Made by a program: the position numbers and the translations under genes. From Cladopsammia gracilis (Eukaryota > Cnidaria > Anthozoa > Scleractinia > Dendrophylliidae): 64,000 bases of DNA. Position 1 is the stretch's first letter; each line of letters begins with the position of its first letter. Shown piece by piece: positions 15,301-21,300 of this stretch. The notes under the pieces are model-generated. The model searched no databases. It was not told the origin of the DNA and saw nothing but the letters and a program-made list of their open reading frames with translations. The stretch covers positions 1,073,501-1,137,500 of the forward strand of contig JAJGOT010000257.1 in NCBI GenBank assembly GCA_022457155.1, given 5' to 3'.

Positions 15301-18300
15301 AATCAAATCAGTCCCAAAACCAAAAAAAATTGGTCTTTCATCATGTCTTAACTTCACAAACACTTTTCGGGTCTCAGGAATGCAGAAAATGTCACTTTTA
15401 GAGGGTAAAGCCAAAAACAAATTCCGGACCCCCCTAGGTGCTCACGACTACGTCACTCGATTCACACCTTCAGCGCAAAAAAGAATTGCACCCTCAGAAA
15501 AAACATGACTCCCTATTTTCAATCTCCAGAGGTTGGCATCTCTGAATATATGGTGCATGCTACTGTTGGTCTGCCTGTGATCTACTGGAGGACAGATGAA
15601 CATGTTGTGGTTTAAATTTTGTTTTGGGTATCAAACCAGTTCCTTTATCTCAGCTTTCTTTGTCCGAGACAAAAGAAAACAAAAATTAAACCAGTTTAAA
15701 ATTTTAAGTCCAAATGAATTTAATTCCAAATTACGTGAGAAATATCGATACCAACCGCAGTTTCAAATGTAGGCTTAAGGAGCTCGACCTTGCAGATTTA
15801 TAGTACCTTCTCTTCGTATTTAATTAAATTTAGTTTTCTCTGTATATAAGTTTTATAGCTTTATAATTGTAATTTGTATATACTACATCATTTTAAACAT
15901 TTTTATTTTGTACTTTTTAGAATCTTTTTATATAGTTTTTATTATTTTTCTTTCCGTGACTGTCCTGTAAACTAGCTTTATAGCTAAGTGTCAGCCACGT
16001 TAATAAAGTTATTGTATTGTTATTGTATTGTAAATGAAAAATTGAACCCCAACATTCGTATGACATCATCGTGTCTCAGCGTGACTCGCATGCATGTGAC
16101 CGGATTCCAAAGTCTATGAACTGATTGAGAAAGTTTTGGAAACTATTTTATTGTGTGGACTAGCTTGCCACGAGTTCCTATTATACAGAAGGTCATAGGT
16201 TTGATTCCTGTCGGGGACTCAGATGTTTGTTCTTTGTCCTACACTCGTGGCATGATGAACATTGTATCTTTCTCAGTTCTTATTTTATTTTGTTGTTGGG
16301 GACAAAACCAGAGAGAAATCTTCAACTGAAATGGTCTTGAAATGAGCAATCTGGTATTTTGATATTTTTCTATTTTGGGGTGTGAAAGGGCGAACACTGA
16401 ACACAGTACTTACTTGTCTGCTGACATGTTGGATGTCTGCCGGCGTGTCCACGAGTGTTTCTTCCCCTGTGGCCCACGCCGACTAAAGAATTTAAAACAT
16501 ACATGTACATGTGAGTTTACAGTCAGTTTATTGCTCATCATGTAGCTTTGAGATTGAAACTGAGAAAATAGTACTCTCACCATTGTATAATAAAGTACAC
16601 TGTAATGTATTTATATTAATGTACAGTGTAACACCAACTCTAAGTACATACATGTTCAAATGTGCTTCACATGAAAAACTGTCTATGATGGCCACTATCA
16701 CTTCATTCATTTTGTGTAATATATGAACTCTGACTTGTAACTACACTTCACTGTAACATGTTCCTTGTTCAGGAGACAACAAGCAGTTAAATGCCAAGTG
16801 TTGGTGGAACAGTGGAGGGGAGAAATGTCGAAGTTTTGATTTGACTGGTATAAAAATAGAAGCAAACTTTCATTGATACCTGTTACTAGCACAGGATCCC
16901 GTTGTCTCTTTAAGCCTCTGTGACCGCCTTAAGCCTGTACTAGGCTCAGGCGGGTCACTTCTTCTCCAACTTCGTGATGGCGGACGAGAAGAACAAGATG
17001 CAGATTGGCTTGTTTCTGCAGTCTTGTCAGAAAGTGAGGACGATGATGTGGCACGTCTCCCACGGGAGGAAGACTTCGAGTTAGATGATGAGTTACCAAT
17101 GGCTGCAGAACTGCTTGAATGAGTTGAGGAAGTTTTGGGAGTCACTAAATTGCTGAGAGATGATGACGACGAGGGCTGAGTTTGCTTTGACTTGGCCAAA
17201 TTCACAGCAAATGGCGGCACAGTCACAGATTTATTGCTGGGTGGCTGTTTCTCCTGAGGAACTGGTTGGGCACTGAAAAAAAAAAATAGGGTTACAAGCA
17301 TCATGCAGTGTTAATGTACAACCAAACATAGACTGGCAAGACATGTGCAACATTAAATTACATCAACATCAACATGTATATGTTGTGGTGCAATATTATT
17401 TTGTCCATGATGCAAATTTTATTTTCCTTTGTTTAAAACTCATTATTATACATTATCATACATTACCATACCCAAAAACAAAGGAAAATAAAATTTGCAC
17501 CAAGGGCAAAATTGCACCACAACATATATATCATTAATTGGAATCTTGCAGCTTGCATTTTAGATGAAAGGTGTTTTATGTTACCTGTGGATTTTACAAT
17601 CACTAGTACTGGAGCGAGGGCTTGCTGATGCACTGCGAGACCTTAAACTGAATCACACAGAAACCAGATCAGCATTAGCAGTTAATTTTAATGGTAATGC
17701 ATTCATTTTATTGAATATACAATGTAAATAAAAGGTTTAGTATATAATCCATCCAAGTACATGATTGTTTAAATATGCTTAACAATTAAATGGAGAGGTG
17801 AGATTGGACAACGCGATGTTAAGGCACTCATGGCAGTTGCCATCTGTCATACTCTTTTCAAACAGTGATGTGGGTTCTCCTTGTTTACGTAGTGTTTGTT
17901 TAAAACAATCAAAATCCAGATTTTGTGATCAAAAATTCAAGTTTCCATTCCATTAAGGGACAGACCAATTTTAGATTGCTAATCCGAACAATCCAAGTCC
18001 ATACAGCTGTAGGTGCATTGCTCAGGTGGTATCTGAATCTGGTTTCAGATTGTGCATTCCAAACAAACCTCAAACCTCGGAGATTCAAGGCCTGGTCTCA
18101 GCAGTCATGTCATTTTCTTAGACAAGAAGCTCTACTCCTCACTGTCTCTCTCCACCCAGGTGTACAGCTCTGTCAAAATATGCCAGCAGCTGGAAATTTT
18201 TCCGCCTACAGTCAATTTCCTTCTACATTGCACTTCACAGTTGAAGTTCACAAAATAATCATGACTAATAACAAAATACATCTCTACCTCTTACTGCTTA

Positions 18301-21300
18301 TGTTACCCTGCTTACCACTACAAAACATCCTGACAGGGCTGGGTGTATAAATAGGTACCCTTGATAACCTAGTTGCTCCAATCCATGATACGGAAACCAG
18401 GTGAAGCACCGGCTGAGTGGGCTACCTGTGGCTCATGTGCCATATTACCTTTTACCTTTTTACACTAAAAGGGGTTGTCTGTGACTTACTTGTATGTACA
18501 ATTTACAGTCGATTGGCACTTGGCAGATGAAGATGATCGCCGAGGTAGGCTGGGTTTGGATCTAGACATTACACACAGACAGTTAAAAGTTATTGAGAAT
18601 ATAATATTAATCAACAGACAGTGCAAAGATACGGTAGTCTGTTGGTTAGCACATTAAACTACTGATCTGAAGGCCAGTAAAAACCCTGCTTTTGTCAACT
18701 TGTTATTTCCTCAGACAAAACACTTTACTGCACATTGTCGCTCCCACATGTACATGTATGTTGTGGTTTAATTTTTATTTTGGTTTGAAAATGTTCAAAC
18801 CAGTTTAATTTTTGTTTTCTCTTGTCTCAGATTAAGATACATGTAATGAATGTGAGACAAAGGAAAACAAAAATTAAACTGCTTTGAAATTTTCAAACCA
18901 AAGAAAAAAATTAAACCACATTTTCATACGTTATTTCTCGAAAGCGACAGAAAAAAAACAACAGAAAAAATCTAAACAATGTTTTGCAACTAATTGGTAG
19001 TTCACATGCCAAAAATGGACAAATCTGAGCGAGAAAAATAAAAAACGACCTCAAAAGCAACATAGGTTGGATATACCCCAGCCCTTCAATTTGAGTACAA
19101 TTGAACTTCCATGTGTGACCATCTCTTGCAAGCGACCACCTCTCGTAAGCGACCACCTCTCTTAAGCGAACACCTCTCGTAAGCGACCACCTCTCCTAAG
19201 TGACCACCTCTCCTAAGTTACCACCTCTCCTAAGCGACCACCTCTTTTAAGTGACCACCTCATCTAAGCAACCACCTCTCCTAAGCGACCACCCCTCCTA
19301 AGCGACTGTTTTTCTGTAAGTGACCACGTTGGCTTTGCATTTTGGGTGGTCTCCATGTGGTCTAACCTCTTGTTGTCCACCACCTTCCGTAAGCGACCAC
19401 CTTGGCTTTGCATTTTCGGTGGTCTCTCTGTGGTCTAACCTCTTGTAAGCCACCACCTTCTGTAATCGACCACCTTGGCTTTACATTTTGGGTGGTCTGC
19501 CTGTGGTCTAACCTCTTGTGAGCCACCACCTTCTGTAAGTGACCACCTTGGCTTTACATTTTGGGTGGTCTCCCTGTGGTCTAACCTCTTGTAAGCCACC
19601 ACCTTCTGTAAGCGACCACCTTGGCTTTGCATTTTGGGTGGTCTCCCTGTGGTCTAACCTCTTGTAAGCCACCACCTTCTGTGATCGACCACCTTGGCTT
19701 TGCATTTTGGGTAGTCCACCTGTGGTCTAACCTCTTGTAAGCCACCACCTTCTGTAATCGACCACCTTGGCTTTACATTTTGGGTGGCTTTGCATTTTAG
19801 GTGGTCCCTTATGGGAGGTTCAACTGTATCACAGATGATGACCATAAGTTACAGGTTAACCTTTTAATTACCAAGAGTGCCAAACATCAAAATTCAAGAA
19901 AAATCCCAAATTTCATTTTGTAAAATATTGACAAACAAATGGTACCATGCAAAAGTACAGTCAACTCTCTCTTAACGGACACCTCTATAAGATGGACATC
20001 TAGTGTTGGTCCTTGCCGTTTTCAGTCATCTTACTGTAACTAAACTCTCTTTAAAACGGACACCTCTCTAAGCCGGACAACGGAAACTTTGAAACCATCA
20101 GCGGACACTTGAGAAGTGCTTTTTTAGTGAAAAATACTTCAAAACGGAAATGTAAGTGCTGAATATGAACGAACAAGTCCACTTTTCCAATGTTATTTTT
20201 GTTCCAGTTTGTAGGTTTTGTTTTAAGTCTGTTTAAAGTCGTTTACTTAAGCAGACATGTATTCATGTGTAGGTTCAGCTTTATTACCTCAGAATTACTG
20301 GTGTCACGTTACCTCGACTCTCTATAAGCTGGACACCTCTCTAAGACAGACAGTTGGGGCTGGCCCCGACAGTGTCCATCTTAGAGACAGAGTCGACTGT
20401 ACTGCCCAAGGGGTTTTATTTGAATGGTCACACCATACAATTTTGTTGACAAACTCAAAAATTAGAACTTCTCCATTATTGACTCTGGGAGTGAAAGAGT
20501 TAACATTTCTCCTTTGACTGAATCAAGTTTAAAGTGCTACTACGATCAAATTTTTGATTTTCATTTTTTTACATTTTCGTGTACTATTAGACTTCCTTAC
20601 TCATCTTGCCAAATTTCAATTCATTAGGCACATCAGAAGTCATTTAATTTTAACATTTATTTCCGAGAATTTACGGCCGCCATTAAAAAACCTTGTTCCA
20701 AGGCTTGGTTGCGAATGGGAGAAAGTGACGTAAAAGACTCAAACATACCTCACGGGTTGAAATTATAATAACAATCAGCATAGAAAATTGCACAAAGAAC
20801 GAGTCTAAAGTTTTTGTTGCTTTTCGCGTGATTTTCAACACTTATTGTTATTATAATTTCAACCCGTGAGGTATGTTTGAGTCTTTTACGTCACTTTCTC
20901 CCATTCGCAACCAAGCCTTGGAACAAGGTTTTTTAATGGCGGCCATAAATTCTCGGAAATAAATGTTAAAATTAAATGACTTCTGATGTGCCTAATGAAT
21001 TGAAATTTGGCAAGATGAGTAAGGAAGTCTAATAGTACACGAAAATGTAAAAAAATGAAAAACAAAAATTTGATCGTAGTAGCCCTTTAAGACAGTAGAA
21101 CACATCAAGCTTTAACATCCATGGTCTGGTATAAAGATCAAGCCAATATAAGTCATCTTCTGGTAATGTTTAGTCAGGGAATTGAGTGCAGTGGAGTCTC
21201 TATTCACTTTCTGGAACTTACCTTTTGTTTTCCACCTCGTTAGAAGAACTCTGATTTGATGAACCTTTTCGTTTTCCTTGCAGCTTATTTCTAAAAACGA

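Noticed and set aside
17925..18350. 141-codon plus open frame
   Set aside because: Overlaps SINE-like sequence, has no conserved motif, and is antisense to a TRIP12 intron.
19435..19845. Overlapping minus open frames with repeated [11 protein letters not shown]
   Set aside because: Products of the 73-bp tandem repeat, staggered by exactly one unit.
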